A stretch of 64,000 bases of DNA, taken from positions 62,001 through 126,000 of the forward strand of contig NZ_JBHUJX010000012.1 of NCBI RefSeq assembly GCF_042683745.1, written 5' to 3'. Origin of the DNA: Pseudoneobacillus sp042683745. GTDB lineage: Bacteria > Bacillota > Bacilli > Bacillales > Cytobacillaceae. How positions within the stretch are numbered: position 1 is the first letter of the stretch; each line of letters begins with the position of its first letter. Of the stretch, positions 32,431-41,541 are shown piece by piece. The notes under the pieces are model-generated. The model was given only the letters and a program-made list of their open reading frames with translations. It was not told the origin of the DNA and ran no database searches. Both the position numbers and the translations under genes were made by a program.

Positions 32431-33612
32431 TTGAAAATTGTTTTGTTTTTGGTCGCACTTGTCATTATATTTTTGTTGGGCTATATCGTAAGTAATAATA
32501 AAAAAGAAATTAGAATTAAACCGATCCTAACCATGCTTGTTTTACAATTAGTTTTGGCTTTCATACTTCTTAATACAGAATTCGGGCTCGTCATTATAAA
32601 AGGAATATCAAGTCTATTTGGCCATCTTTTGAAATATGCAGCAGAAGGTATTGACTTTGTATTTGGCGGAATTGCCAATGAAGGAACATTCCCATTCTTT
32701 TTAAACGTGTTAATGCCAATTGTATTTATTTCTGTGTTAATTGGTATTGCCCAGTACATAAAGGTTCTACCAATTATTATTCGTTATTTAGGTCTAATCT
32801 TAAGCAAAGTCAATGGTCTTGGAAAATTAGAGTCATACAATGCTGTGGCATCAGCAGTTTTTGGACAATCTGAAGTGTTTATTTCAGTTAAAAAACAGCT
32901 AGCCCACATTCCTGAGCATCGACTTTATACATTGTGTACATCCGCCATGTCAACAGTATCAGCTTCGATATTAGGAGCCTATATGACGATGATCGAGCCG
33001 AAATATGTAATCACGGCTCTCGTATTGAATTTATTTGGGGGATTTATGATTGCAAATATCATTAATCCATATAAGGTTTCTCCAGAAGAAGATCTTATTG
33101 TAATTCAGGAAGACGAGAAACAATCCTTTTTTGAAATGCTTGGCGAATACATTTTAGACGGATTTAAGGTCGCAATTATCGTTGGGGCTATGTTAATCGG
33201 ATTCGTTGCTTTAATTAGTATGATCAATCATGTATTTGCAGCTCTTTTTGGAATTAGTTTTCAAGTTGCACTAGGTTATGTTTTTGCACCATTCGCCTTT
33301 ATCGTTGGAATTCCAGCTGCTGAAGCGGTACAGTCTGGAACAATTATGGCCACCAAGTTGCTGTCAAATGAATTTGTCGCAATGATGGATTTAGGTAAAG
33401 TTTCAGATTCTTTATCAAGCAGAACTATAGGGATTGTTTCGGTTTTCCTTGTTTCTTTTGCCAATTTTTCATCCATCGGTATAATTTCTGGGGCTGTGAA
33501 AGGTTTAAATGAGAAAAAGGGAAATCAGGTTGCGAAGTTTGGGATAAAATTATTATACGGTGCAACACTAGTAAGCTTACTTGCATCTGCAATTGCCGGG
33601 GTCATGATATAG
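32431..33612 (+). CDS. nupC: NupC-type concentrative nucleoside transporter
   Basis: A 393-residue membrane protein of the CNT family (about ten spans). Family sites are visible: GQSEVFISVK with its nucleoside-contacting residues, the TLCTSAMSTVSASILGAYM segment, GIPAAEAVQSGTIMATK and FANFSSIGIISGAVKGL. It takes up nucleosides with H+ or Na+. TTG 32431 follows AAAAAGGAGAGAATGTT. It forms a single-gene unit with a strong terminator. Confidence 0.92.
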   Translation: MKIVLFLVALVIIFLLGYIVSNNKKEIRIKPILTMLVLQLVLAFILLNTEFGLVIIKGISSLFGHLLKYAAEGIDFVFGGIANEGTFPFFLNVLMPIVFISVLIGIAQYIKVLPIIIRYLGLILSKVNGLGKLESYNAVASAVFGQSEVFISVKKQLAHIPEHRLYTLCTSAMSTVSASILGAYMTMIEPKYVITALVLNLFGGFMIANIINPYKVSPEEDLIVIQEDEKQSFFEMLGEYILDGFKVAIIVGAMLIGFVALISMINHVFAALFGISFQVALGYVFAPFAFIVGIPAAEAVQSGTIMATKLLSNEFVAMMDLGKVSDSLSSRTIGIVSVFLVSFANFSSIGIISGAVKGLNEKKGNQVAKFGIKLLYGATLVSLLASAIAGVMI

Positions 33613-33643
33613 TTTTTTGACTTTATGAATACTAAGAAGTTAT

Positions 33644-33680
33644 AAAGAGTTTATCGATCATTGATCATAAACTCTTTTTT
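33644..33680 (+). terminator. terminator after nupC
   Basis: AAAGAGTTTATCGATCA and TGATCATAAACTCTTT pair with one mismatch, followed by TTTT. Confidence 0.88.
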
Positions 33681-33906
33681 ATTGCCCTAGTTCCAATTAA
33701 TAAGACATATTTTTAATAATGTTCACTACCGATTTCGTGGAAAAAGATCAAAAGTTAGAGTTATCTTAATAATTTTCTGATAATATTAAAAGTAATATTC
33801 AATCATATTCCTAAGAGGAAGTAGGAGATGAAATTTCCTGCTTTTACATTTGGAATGCACAGTATTTATTAGAAAATCATCATAATTAAAAGGAGTGATG
33901 TATATC

Positions 33907-34326
33907 ATGTATGAGCTAAAAACAAAAGAAACGGATAACAGTGTAATTGAGTTTATTGAATTAGTTGATAACCCTAAAAAACGGGAAGATGCATACAGAT
34001 TGTTAGACATTTTTACAGAAACGACAGGCTATCAAGCTAAGATGTGGGGACCAAGTATTATTGGATTTGGATCCTACCATTATATATACGAATCAGGCCA
34101 CGAAGGTAATGCACCACTTGTTGGTTTTTCTCCTCGAAAAGCTAAAATTAGTTTATATTTCGCGACAGGTGACACGAAGAGAGAGGAATTACTAAAGAAT
34201 TTCGGTAAACATACGTCTGGAAAGGCTTGCGTTTATATTAATAAAGTCGAAGATATTGATATAGAAGTTTTAAAAGAATTAATTAATCAATCTGTAAGTT
34301 TTTTGAGAGAAACATATCCTAGTTAA
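33907..34326 (+). CDS. DUF1801 family protein
   Basis: A 139-residue soluble protein of DUF1801 (YdhG/YjhG-like fold). Typical segments are YRLLDIFTETTGYQAKMWGPSIIGFG near residue 30-55, split here as DIFTETTGY and MWGPSIIGFG, and PRKAKISLYF followed by KACVYINKVEDID. Function is unknown. ATG 33907 is placed after AAAAGGAGTGATGTATATC; earlier GTG and ATG codons lie within the SD region. It precedes two small enzymes on the same strand, with independent spacing. Confidence 0.8.
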   Translation: MYELKTKETDNSVIEFIELVDNPKKREDAYRLLDIFTETTGYQAKMWGPSIIGFGSYHYIYESGHEGNAPLVGFSPRKAKISLYFATGDTKREELLKNFGKHTSGKACVYINKVEDIDIEVLKELINQSVSFLRETYPS

Positions 34327-34428
34327 TCTTAATTAAACTAACTTATACAAGTTTTATTCGTGATTTGTGTATTTTGGCTTTTTACACTTTGAGATATTAA
34401 TGTTATATAGTTTCAAGGGGGAATAGTT

Positions 34429-35076
34429 GTGAAAGTTACTAGAAAAACAAAATTAATCAATCATAAAGAAATTCAATATACACATATAGAAAATGGAAGC
34501 TCGGTTATTTGCTTTATGTTTTCTGGTTCAGGCTATACGTATGATAAGCCTTTATTTTATTATTCAACAATGACAATGCTTCAGAACAAGTTTGATATTG
34601 TCCATATACACTACTCATACGGGCACGATCTATTTAAGCTTTTTTCAATAACTGATATTACAAAAATGGTTTATGATGATGTCATTCACATTATTAATGA
34701 AGTAATTGAAAACAACAAACACGATGATGTAATTTTTTTAGGAAAGTCACTTGGCACCATTCCACTCATCAACGGACTTATGAAAGAAAATACATTTTCA
34801 AACTCCAAAATGATTTTGTTCACACCTCTACTAAAATTCGATACCATTTTTGAATCATTATTGAGTAGCCATCATAATGCCCTTGTTGTAATAGGAGACC
34901 GGGATCCTCATTATATCCCTGAAAAAATAGAAGCACTATTAGAAATATCAAACATAAAAGTGGTTAATGTTCCAGATGCAGATCATTCTTTAGATATTGA
35001 ACCTCATCATACTTTACTTTCCTTAAAAGCTTTAGAGGGTGTTATGAGAGAATTGGAAATGTTTGTGATTGGTTAA
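34429..35076 (+). CDS. alpha/beta-hydrolase fold protein
   Basis: A 215-residue protein with the order of an alpha/beta hydrolase: oxyanion region FMFSGSGYTYDKP, nucleophile elbow GKSLG (Ser near residue 107), acid in IGDRDPH and His in DADHSLD. There is no signal peptide. Substrate unknown. GTG 34429 follows CAAGGGGGAATAGTT. It lies 30 bases before a histidine phosphatase gene, so the two may be cotranscribed. Confidence 0.78.
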   Translation: MKVTRKTKLINHKEIQYTHIENGSSVICFMFSGSGYTYDKPLFYYSTMTMLQNKFDIVHIHYSYGHDLFKLFSITDITKMVYDDVIHIINEVIENNKHDDVIFLGKSLGTIPLINGLMKENTFSNSKMILFTPLLKFDTIFESLLSSHHNALVVIGDRDPHYIPEKIEALLEISNIKVVNVPDADHSLDIEPHHTLLSLKALEGVMRELEMFVIG

Positions 35077-35106
35077 TTCATAAAGAATTTAGGGAGGTTT
35101 CTGCAT

Positions 35107-35667
35107 TTGATATATGTAATTAGGCACGGTCAAACCGATTTGAATAAAGAGGGAAGATTGCAAGGTAGAATGGGGCTGCCATTAAACGAAAAGGGTATTG
35201 CTCAAGCGGAATATTTAAGAGATCAGCTTAAAACAGTAAAATTTGATTACGTATTTTCCTCACCACAAGAAAGAGCTATTCAAACAGCTGAGATAGCGAC
35301 AGGGATAAAAGCAGTAATTGATGAAAAACTTGATGTTTTTGATTTAGGAGAGGCTGACGGTTTAAAAAAAGACGAAGTAAAAATAGCTGGAGTTGTGCCT
35401 GATTCAAATGTGTATAAAGGAGTGGAAGATATACATAATTATATTCTTAGAGTGTATTCTTTTATGAACGATCTTGAAGTAGAATACAGTGAAAAAGAAG
35501 TAAATATTCTATTATCGGGACATCGTTGTACAACGGGGAGTATAGGTGCTTATTTTAATGGTATATCAGTAGATAGAAATATACTAAAATTTTCGTCAAA
35601 TAATGGGAAATATAGTGAATATCAATTTAATAAGATTCCAGAAAATAATCATATAGATGTATTATAG
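35107..35667 (+). CDS. histidine phosphatase family protein
   Basis: A 186-residue member of the phosphoglycerate-mutase-like superfamily. The catalytic RHG motif is at residues 6-8 (VIRHGQTDLN), the second Arg lies in SSPQERAIQTA, and the second His in LLSGHRCTTG. These enzymes remove phosphate from small molecules or proteins through a phospho-His. The substrate is unknown. TTG 35107 is used with GGGAGG ten bases upstream. Confidence 0.85.
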   Translation: MIYVIRHGQTDLNKEGRLQGRMGLPLNEKGIAQAEYLRDQLKTVKFDYVFSSPQERAIQTAEIATGIKAVIDEKLDVFDLGEADGLKKDEVKIAGVVPDSNVYKGVEDIHNYILRVYSFMNDLEVEYSEKEVNILLSGHRCTTGSIGAYFNGISVDRNILKFSSNNGKYSEYQFNKIPENNHIDVL

Positions 35668-35806
35668 CTTGAAACACATAAGGTTCATGGTTACGGAGAA
35701 ATCACTTTTTTCTGAAAAGTGGTCACCATATAGTGCCGTGGTTACCGTGAAACTCCTTACAAAAAAACTGGTTATACAAATAAATCACATGTATTATATA
35801 AAAAAC

Positions 35807-35845
35807 AACAGGCATCCACCATTTCTGAAGGACGCCTGTTTTTAT
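35807..35845. terminator. bidirectional terminator (phosphatase / queT)
   Basis: CAGGCATCC pairs with GGACGCCTG (one mismatch/G-T), flanked by an A run and a T run, so it can serve both convergent units. Confidence 0.82.
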
Positions 35846-35846
35846 A

Positions 35847-36332
35847 CTATACCATTTTTTCAAATTGAATTCGTTTGTTTAGCGCGATCATCACGGGTAC
35901 ACCAACGATCATTACTACAAATTCACTTATGGCAGTCGTTAACCATGTAAAATAAAAAGGCAATCCAAACGCCAAATGGAGTTCTAAAGCGATAAGGAAC
36001 ATGGTAATTGTAAAAACAATCGTATTCACGACCATTCGGAGCCAAATATTTGAAATAAGCTTGCAGCAAGCAATAGTTATCAATAATGAAATGATTGTTT
36101 GACCAACACCAAAGATTAAGTCGTAAGCTTTCATTGGTGAAAAGAATAAATTGGTCAAAAATACACCGAGAACAATTCCGTAAATGTACTTTTTATTAAA
36201 GACAATCATGTGGTTGAACATTTCGGAAACTCGAAATTGGATTTGGGTAAACCCAAATGGTTGAATGAGCATGGAAACAGCGATATACAATGCTGCGACA
36301 ATTCCATTCCCAACAAGCGTTTTTACTTTCAT
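35847..36332 (-). CDS. queT: QueT-family queuosine-precursor transporter
   Basis: A 161-residue membrane protein with about five spans, matching the QueT family (segments ALYIAVSMLIQPFGFTQIQF, split as ALYIAVSML and IQFRVSEMFNHMIVF, and GVFLTNLFFSP). QueT is the substrate-binding part of an ECF transporter that imports a queuosine precursor such as preQ1. A preQ1-I riboswitch covers its leader, which makes the assignment firm. The start follows AGGGAGAGATTATTA. Confidence 0.92.
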   Translation of the reverse strand: MKVKTLVGNGIVAALYIAVSMLIQPFGFTQIQFRVSEMFNHMIVFNKKYIYGIVLGVFLTNLFFSPMKAYDLIFGVGQTIISLLITIACCKLISNIWLRMVVNTIVFTITMFLIALELHLAFGLPFYFTWLTTAISEFVVMIVGVPVMIALNKRIQFEKMV

Positions 36333-36340
36333 TAATAATC

Positions 36341-36379
36341 TCTCCCTAGTTTTTTTTCGTGGGATGGTTGCGAACCACG
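36341..36379 (-). promoter_or_regulatory. preQ1-I riboswitch in the queT leader
   Basis: On the minus strand, P1 arms CGTGG (36379-36375) and CCACG (36362-36358) enclose TTCGCAACCAT, with the conserved GGTTC start, and are followed by eight A and CTAG. This is the class I preQ1 aptamer layout (P1, loop, A-rich tail that docks into the stem). The SD of queT, AGGGAGA (36347-36341), overlaps the end of the tail, so preQ1 binding should hide it and stop translation. Confidence 0.88.
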
Positions 36380-36470
36380 TGAAGAAAGTGTTATTTTATC
36401 AGTATTTTTGTGTGTTTGTAAATACCTAAGTGTAAAATCATAAAGCAGTAAGAATTGGTGGTAATGTGTA

Positions 36471-36605
36471 ATGTGTTATACTACAATCAAGCGTTATTGT
36501 GATAGTGTCCGTTATTCCTACAGGAAAGAGAGCTTAAAGAATTTCGTGAAGGCTGGCATAATCGTCGATAAGGAATATACAGAAATCACGGTAAAGCGTA
36601 CATGA
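36471..36605 (+). CDS. XkdX-family phage protein, prophage remnant
   Basis: A complete 44-codon frame whose product contains IKRYCDS, then ESLKNFVKAGIIVDKEYTEIT. Small XkdX proteins of Bacillus prophages have just this plan: IKRYYDxGLYT, then LKxFVKAGxIxxEEYxEIT. XkdX genes sit between tail and lysis genes. A decayed lysozyme gene follows 95 bases later, as in a phage lysis module, but no other phage genes are present. The SD (GGTGG) is weak and the gene may be silent. Confidence 0.65.
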   Translation: MCYTTIKRYCDSVRYSYRKESLKNFVKAGIIVDKEYTEITVKRT

Positions 36606-36699
36606 GTAAGCTTTTTTATTTTGTTTTATCTTAAATAAAGGAAATTCCTATAATTTAAATGAACTCATAATTTGATAGTTTTATTTTAGGAGTGTGTTT

Positions 36700-36970
36700 G
36701 AATTGATTAGAGAATTTAAATTAGAAGAGTTAATCATTGCTTAAAGGTTTCAGTAAATCAAAATCAAATTGATGCAATTGTTTGTTTTGCATTTAATCTT
36801 GGAGTACATTTTCTACAAAAGTCCTTCTCCTAAATTACTTAAATAAAAAAACATTTTTTAATCTTGCAACAGAAATTGATCGTTGGAATAAAACTAAAGT
36901 TAGGGTGAATTAGTAGTATTTACAGGTCTTTTCAATCGATCAGAGCTGAAAAAGTATTATTTCCTATTCC
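36700..36970 (+). pseudogene. decayed GH24 phage lysozyme
   Basis: Fragments in three frames follow the order of a phage lysozyme: ELIREFK (N-terminal LIKxFE region, then stop), NQNQIDAIVCFAFNLGV (the conserved DALVSFAFNVG core), NLATEIDRWNKT (EFLRWNKAG helix) and VVFTGLFNRSELKK (GLVRRREAE region). The catalytic N-terminal part is largely deleted and there are at least three frame changes and two stops, so it is dead. Confidence 0.65.
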
Positions 36971-37144
36971 ATTAAAGAGAGATAAATAACTGAATATCTT
37001 TTCCTACGAGTTTTACTTTGCAAAATTACAAAAGATATGTAGAATAAAATAAAACTGACCATCCATTTTATTAAGAAAGTATTAATTTTAGATATTGGGG
37101 AAGATTATTTTTTTACCATAAATCCCCTTTGGAGGAGACAAAAA

Positions 37145-38179
37145 ATGATATTAGATAATAAAGCAATTCATAATTATTTATTTCAACTAGAACAAGAAGA
37201 CAAATTTTCTGGAGTAGTATTAATAGCAAGAAATTTTAGAATAGTATTTTCTATGGCTTATGGGTATTCTCATTGGGGAAATAAAGTACTAAACACTACT
37301 AATACTATCTTTAATCTTGGTTCAATGGGAAAAATGTTTACTGGGGTAGCTATAGTTAAACTTGCAGAGGAAGGAGAACTTAAGTTTGATGACAGAGTTG
37401 AAAAATTTTTACCCAACCTATTGTTAAATGAAGGAAAAATAACTATTCATCAATTATTAACTCATACCTCCGGATGTGATACTTTTTTTAACGAAAAGTA
37501 TAAAAAATACAGTAATAGAATTAGAACAATTGATGGCTTTTTAAACTTAGTGAACGATTCGCAATCTTTATTTACACCTGGTGAAAAGTTTCATTACAGC
37601 AATACAGGTTATTTAATTCTTGGAGCAATTATTGAGAAAATTACAGGACAATCATTTTATGAATACATAAAGAAAAATATTTTTATGAAAGCTAATATGG
37701 AAAATACAGATTATTATGAAATGGATCAGGATGTACCGAATTTGGCAAATGGCTATACTGAGTTGAATCAAAATATGACCTATGAACAAGGTTTAAAACG
37801 AAATAATATTTTCATGCAAGGACTTAAAGGATCACCGGCTGGTGGCTGCTACTCAACATTAAATGATCTTTCAAAATTCATATATTCTCTAGAAAATCAA
37901 GTCCTACTGAACAGGGAACATACTATATTAACTACAGCAGGAAAGGTTATTATAGGAACTAATAAAGCTAACAATTCAATAAGATACGGTTATGGTTTCT
38001 TTAATAGAAATATAAATGGAATTATTCATTTTGGACACGGGGGAGACTATCCTGGAGTACATACTGATTTACGATTCTATCCAAACGAAAAATTGTTAAC
38101 AATAGTTTTATCTAATAATGATATTATCACTGGTAAACCTAGAGTAGAAAAATATTTAGAGGAAGTTATTTTTAATTGA
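37145..38179 (+). CDS. class C beta-lactamase-related serine hydrolase
   Basis: A 344-residue serine hydrolase of the beta-lactamase/transpeptidase fold. The SxxK motif is SMGK (Ser about residue 58), the YxN motif is YSN (in KFHYSNTGY) and the third motif is GHGGDYPG. It has no signal peptide or membrane segment, so unlike penicillin-binding proteins it is probably cytoplasmic, as many esterase/peptidase members are. The substrate is unknown. GGAGGAGACAAAAA precedes the ATG. It borders the prophage remnant. Confidence 0.85.
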   Translation: MILDNKAIHNYLFQLEQEDKFSGVVLIARNFRIVFSMAYGYSHWGNKVLNTTNTIFNLGSMGKMFTGVAIVKLAEEGELKFDDRVEKFLPNLLLNEGKITIHQLLTHTSGCDTFFNEKYKKYSNRIRTIDGFLNLVNDSQSLFTPGEKFHYSNTGYLILGAIIEKITGQSFYEYIKKNIFMKANMENTDYYEMDQDVPNLANGYTELNQNMTYEQGLKRNNIFMQGLKGSPAGGCYSTLNDLSKFIYSLENQVLLNREHTILTTAGKVIIGTNKANNSIRYGYGFFNRNINGIIHFGHGGDYPGVHTDLRFYPNEKLLTIVLSNNDIITGKPRVEKYLEEVIFN

Positions 38180-38456
38180 ATTTTATTTTAGGTGGTGCAT
38201 AGAAGTATTCATAAAATTGTTTGTTAAACGCTAATTAGATAATTTTACGATAAGATAAATTGATCTCAAGGACATAGAAATTAATAAAATAAAACTTATA
38301 GAAACCGCCTCTTAATTGAAGATGAACTCAAAATTAAACTCATAGATTGGTCAATGAGGAAATTAGAATGGAATTTTTCAGGAAGCGTGATTTAAATCAC
38401 AAAACAAGAATTGTTTTCACTTTATAATAAAGTAAAAACAATAGTAGGTGAAATTC

Positions 38457-38849
38457 TTGAACTATACTTTTAAATCACTTTATAACGAAATTGGCGGACA
38501 AGAGACAATCAATAAACTAGTAGATGCTTTTTATCCGCGTGTATATGCAGATAAAGATTTAAGACCTCTGTTTGAAGGGGATATAGAGGAAATCAAAAGG
38601 AAACAGCGTATGTTTTTACCTCAATTTTTAGGTGGCCCTGCATTATATAGCCAGGAATTCGGACCACCTGCAATGAGAGAACGACATCTTCCTTTTGAAG
38701 TGACTCCGAAAAGAGCACAATGCTGGCTCAGATGTATGAAGGAAGCTTTGCAAGAGATCGGTTTATATGATCAACCTGCAGGAATGGCATTTTATGATCG
38801 ATTAACGCAAGTAGCTGGAATTATGGTGAATAGTCCAGATCAAGAATAA
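38457..38849 (+). CDS. group II truncated haemoglobin (YjbI-like)
   Basis: A 130-residue globin. The start SLYNEIGGQETINKLVDAFY, the segment PLFEGD and the GGPALYSQEFG stretch, with the haem-ligating His in RERHLPFEV, define group II truncated haemoglobins such as Bacillus YjbI. They bind O2 or NO and act in oxidative stress defence. TTG 38457 follows GTAGGTGAAATTC; GTG 38448 lies inside that SD. The usual yjbH neighbour is not seen here. It shares a terminator with the convergent TetR gene. Confidence 0.88.
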   Translation: MNYTFKSLYNEIGGQETINKLVDAFYPRVYADKDLRPLFEGDIEEIKRKQRMFLPQFLGGPALYSQEFGPPAMRERHLPFEVTPKRAQCWLRCMKEALQEIGLYDQPAGMAFYDRLTQVAGIMVNSPDQE

Positions 38850-38851
38850 AT

Positions 38852-38885
38852 AAAAAAATCCTCCAAAATATCGGAGGATTTTTTT
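38852..38885. terminator. bidirectional terminator (globin / TetR)
   Basis: AAAAAAATCCTCC and GGAGGATTTTTTT pair around an 8-nt loop. Confidence 0.9.
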
Positions 38886-38886
38886 A

Positions 38887-39786
38887 TTATTCATCAGATT
38901 TGATTTGAGAAAAATATTCATCAATAAGTTGATCAAGCTTTTGTAGTTTTGTACTACCGAAAATTTCTTGCCCTGCTCGCAATGATAAAATGGTACTTTC
39001 AATTAAATAAACTCGAGGATTTTTTGAATCCACTAGCTCATCTACAATAAAATCGAGTAACTCAACGTACTTACTCTGTTCATTATTTTGGTTTAAAGCT
39101 TTCTTTAAGTCATGTACAATTTGAAGTACTTTTTTATGAAAAGCATGATGACAATTCTCTTTATCGGGTAACCACTTTATTAAAAGTTCGGGATTTATTA
39201 ATTGTTCACCCGAATCAGCTAATCCAGCAACCATTTTTTCCAAACGTCTTACAGTATAACGAATAACATGACCAATATTCATATTTTGTCCATGTGCCAT
39301 ATGAAAAAACTTCAAATTCTCCCGAAGTATTCCCATGAACATTATTGCACAATCTAACAAATAGGGTTTCTTATCTTCCCCGAAGATATCAATGAACCGT
39401 TGATACAACCATCGAATATTTTTCATTTTTCCAAGTTCAATAAATTGTTTAAGCTCTGCATCATTGGAAGCTATAACCTCTTCGAAAAGGGAGATTAATT
39501 TATTTTCACGATTGGACCTCATTTGTAACTCAATTTGCTTAATAAATATTTCAATATCGGATCGATCGTGACCAATTAATAATTCATTTCGTTTTTTTTC
39601 CAAAGTACCATAGGTGGATTTAAAAATAGCAATTAATAATTCATTCTTTGAAGAAAAATAATTGTAAAATGTACCTTTAGAAATTCCACTAAAGTCTAAT
39701 ATATCCTGAATGGAAGTGGCTTGAAATCCTTTGTCGATAAATAATTGATGAGCCATTTTGACAACATGTTTCTTTCTGTCATTCAT
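38887..39786 (-). CDS. TetR/AcrR-family regulator of the adjacent MFS pump
   Basis: A 299-residue TetR protein, longer than the usual 190-220 because of an extended C-terminal domain. The helix-turn-helix is in residues 10-50 (FQATSIQDILDFSGISKGTFYNYF). It is divergent from a drug-efflux gene at 39970, and two copies of a shared sequence lie between them, so it probably represses both. The ATG follows CAAAGGTGATTTT. Confidence 0.87.
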   Translation of the reverse strand: MNDRKKHVVKMAHQLFIDKGFQATSIQDILDFSGISKGTFYNYFSSKNELLIAIFKSTYGTLEKKRNELLIGHDRSDIEIFIKQIELQMRSNRENKLISLFEEVIASNDAELKQFIELGKMKNIRWLYQRFIDIFGEDKKPYLLDCAIMFMGILRENLKFFHMAHGQNMNIGHVIRYTVRRLEKMVAGLADSGEQLINPELLIKWLPDKENCHHAFHKKVLQIVHDLKKALNQNNEQSKYVELLDFIVDELVDSKNPRVYLIESTILSLRAGQEIFGSTKLQKLDQLIDEYFSQIKSDE

Positions 39787-39806
39787 AAAATCACCTTTGA
39801 TTCATA

Positions 39807-39822
39807 TTGTACTACCTGTATA
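39807..39822. promoter_or_regulatory. TetR operator-like site 1
   Basis: TTGTACTACCTGTATA, near the TetR gene start, matches the site at 39892 in 13 of 16 positions. Confidence 0.45.
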
Positions 39823-39882
39823 AAATAATAGTAACTTATAATGAATATCATTTCAAACCCTAAAATAGTTAAGATTTTTTTA

Positions 39883-39911
39883 TTGCAAATTTTGTACTAG
39901 GAGTATATTAT
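39883..39911 (+). promoter_or_regulatory. promoter of the MFS pump with operator-like site 2
   Basis: A -35 TTGCAA (39883-39888) and -10 TATTAT (39906-39911) are spaced by 17 bases. The spacer holds TTGTACTAGGAGTATA (39892-39907), with the palindromic core TACT-N3-AGTA, similar to the site near the TetR gene. A protein bound there would block the promoter. Confidence 0.55.
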
Positions 39912-39969
39912 ATTGAAGTATGAAATATGGGTATAAAAAAATGAACAATAAGTTTAGAGGGGGAAAACA

Positions 39970-41493
39970 ATGGATCACTCAAAAAAAGAGACAAATCGTC
40001 CACCGTATGGGATACTCTCTGTCCTAATGATCGGAGCATTTATAACTTTTTTGAATAATACGTTATTAAATATCGCGCTACCTTCGATAATGGAGGACTT
40101 AAAGGTTGAAGCATCCACCGTACAGTGGTTGGCAACTGGATTTATGTTAGTAAATGGAATTTTGATTCCAACGACAGCTTTTCTAATTCAAAAATTCTCG
40201 GTAAGACACTTATTTATAGCGGCGATGGGATTGTTTACAGTTGGAACGATTCTTGCTGGTTTTGCCCATGCATTTCCACTTTTATTAGCAGGTCGAATGA
40301 CACAAGCAGCTGGTTCAGCTATTCTAATGCCTTTGCTAATGAATGTAATGTTAATCAGCTTTCCTGTAGAAAAAAGGGGAGCAGCAATGGGAATCTTCGG
40401 TCTTGTTCTGATGGGTGCACCAGCGATTGGTCCGACATTATCTGGTTGGATTGTGGAACATTATGATTGGAGAATGCTTTTCCACTTTGTTACACCAATA
40501 GCAGCTGCTGTACTTCTAACTGGTTTCTTCTTACTTAAAGATAAGAAAGAAAAAGTCGATATTCGTTTAGATTTTTTATCCGTGTTATTATCAAGTGTCG
40601 GTTTTGGTGGTTTATTATACGGATTTAGTTCTGCTGGGAAAAAGGGCTGGGATAGCCCCGAAGTATATGTAACTATAATTGTAGGGGTTCTATCCTTAGC
40701 TACATTTATAATTAGACAATTGAAGCAAGAAAAACCAATGCTTAACTTTACCATTTTTAAATTCCCAATGTATGCCTTATCTGCAACTATTTCAATGGTT
40801 GTGACGATGGCGATGTTCTCGGGAATGTTACTGATGCCGATTTATGTTCAAACGATCCGAGGAATTTCGCCTATGGATGCTGGGTTAATGATGCTACCTG
40901 GGGCTATTTTAATGGCTATTATGTCTCCAATTACAGGGAAATTATTTGATAAAATTGGTGGACGAATATTAGCGGTTATTGGATTAACGATTACTGTCAT
41001 CACAAGCTATTTATTCAGTAAGCTTTCACTGGATACAACATATACCCAATTAATTATCTTGTACACGGTACGTATGTTCGGGATGTCAATGGTTATGATG
41101 CCTGTTTCAACAAATGGATTAAATCAGTTACCACCAAGATTTTATCCACACGGAACAGCAATGAACAATACACTACAGCAAGTATCTGGTGCAATTGGTA
41201 CCGCATTATTGGTAACGATTATGTCTAATCGTACAGAATCTACTGCAAAAGAATTGGCAGCTGATGCAATGAAAGCTGCGGCAGGGCAACCAGCACCAAC
41301 TCCTGAAGTTGTTGCTACAATGAAACAACAAATTATGATGAAAGCAATGCTAGACGGAATCAATTTTGCATTCTTTGTCTCTGTCTTTATTGCCGCACTT
41401 GCATTATTCCTTGCTTTATTTATTAAACGAGCAAAACAGGCAGAAGATAAGCCTTCTGGAAATGCTGTTCAAAATAAATTGGCTGAAAATTAA
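39970..41493 (+). CDS. MFS drug efflux transporter, DHA2 (EmrB/QacA) family
   Basis: A 507-residue membrane protein with about 14 spans, the DHA2 family size. Motifs: LNNTLLNIALPSIMEDL (helix 1, DHA2-type motif D1), VQWLATGFMLVNGILIP and the MxxPGAILMAIMSPITGKL helix after the centre. It exports drugs or lipophilic ions against proton influx. TTTAGAGGGGGAAAACA precedes the ATG. The divergent TetR gene indicates drug-responsive control. Homologues such as LmrB also sit next to TetR genes. Confidence 0.9.
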   Translation: MDHSKKETNRPPYGILSVLMIGAFITFLNNTLLNIALPSIMEDLKVEASTVQWLATGFMLVNGILIPTTAFLIQKFSVRHLFIAAMGLFTVGTILAGFAHAFPLLLAGRMTQAAGSAILMPLLMNVMLISFPVEKRGAAMGIFGLVLMGAPAIGPTLSGWIVEHYDWRMLFHFVTPIAAAVLLTGFFLLKDKKEKVDIRLDFLSVLLSSVGFGGLLYGFSSAGKKGWDSPEVYVTIIVGVLSLATFIIRQLKQEKPMLNFTIFKFPMYALSATISMVVTMAMFSGMLLMPIYVQTIRGISPMDAGLMMLPGAILMAIMSPITGKLFDKIGGRILAVIGLTITVITSYLFSKLSLDTTYTQLIILYTVRMFGMSMVMMPVSTNGLNQLPPRFYPHGTAMNNTLQQVSGAIGTALLVTIMSNRTESTAKELAADAMKAAAGQPAPTPEVVATMKQQIMMKAMLDGINFAFFVSVFIAALALFLALFIKRAKQAEDKPSGNAVQNKLAEN

Positions 41494-41541
41494 ACTCGAA
41501 AAAGGGAAGCGATCATCTGTAAGTGATTGTTTTTCTTTGAT

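Noticed and set aside
35657..35950. A 97-codon frame running from the histidine phosphatase gene into queT
   Set aside because: It has no SD, crosses a bidirectional terminator and overlaps queT in antisense.
38310..38400. A short frame reading RNRLLIEDELKIKLIDW in the gap before the globin gene
   Set aside because: It has no start codon or SD and I could not connect it with any family; it may be a relic, but there is no support.
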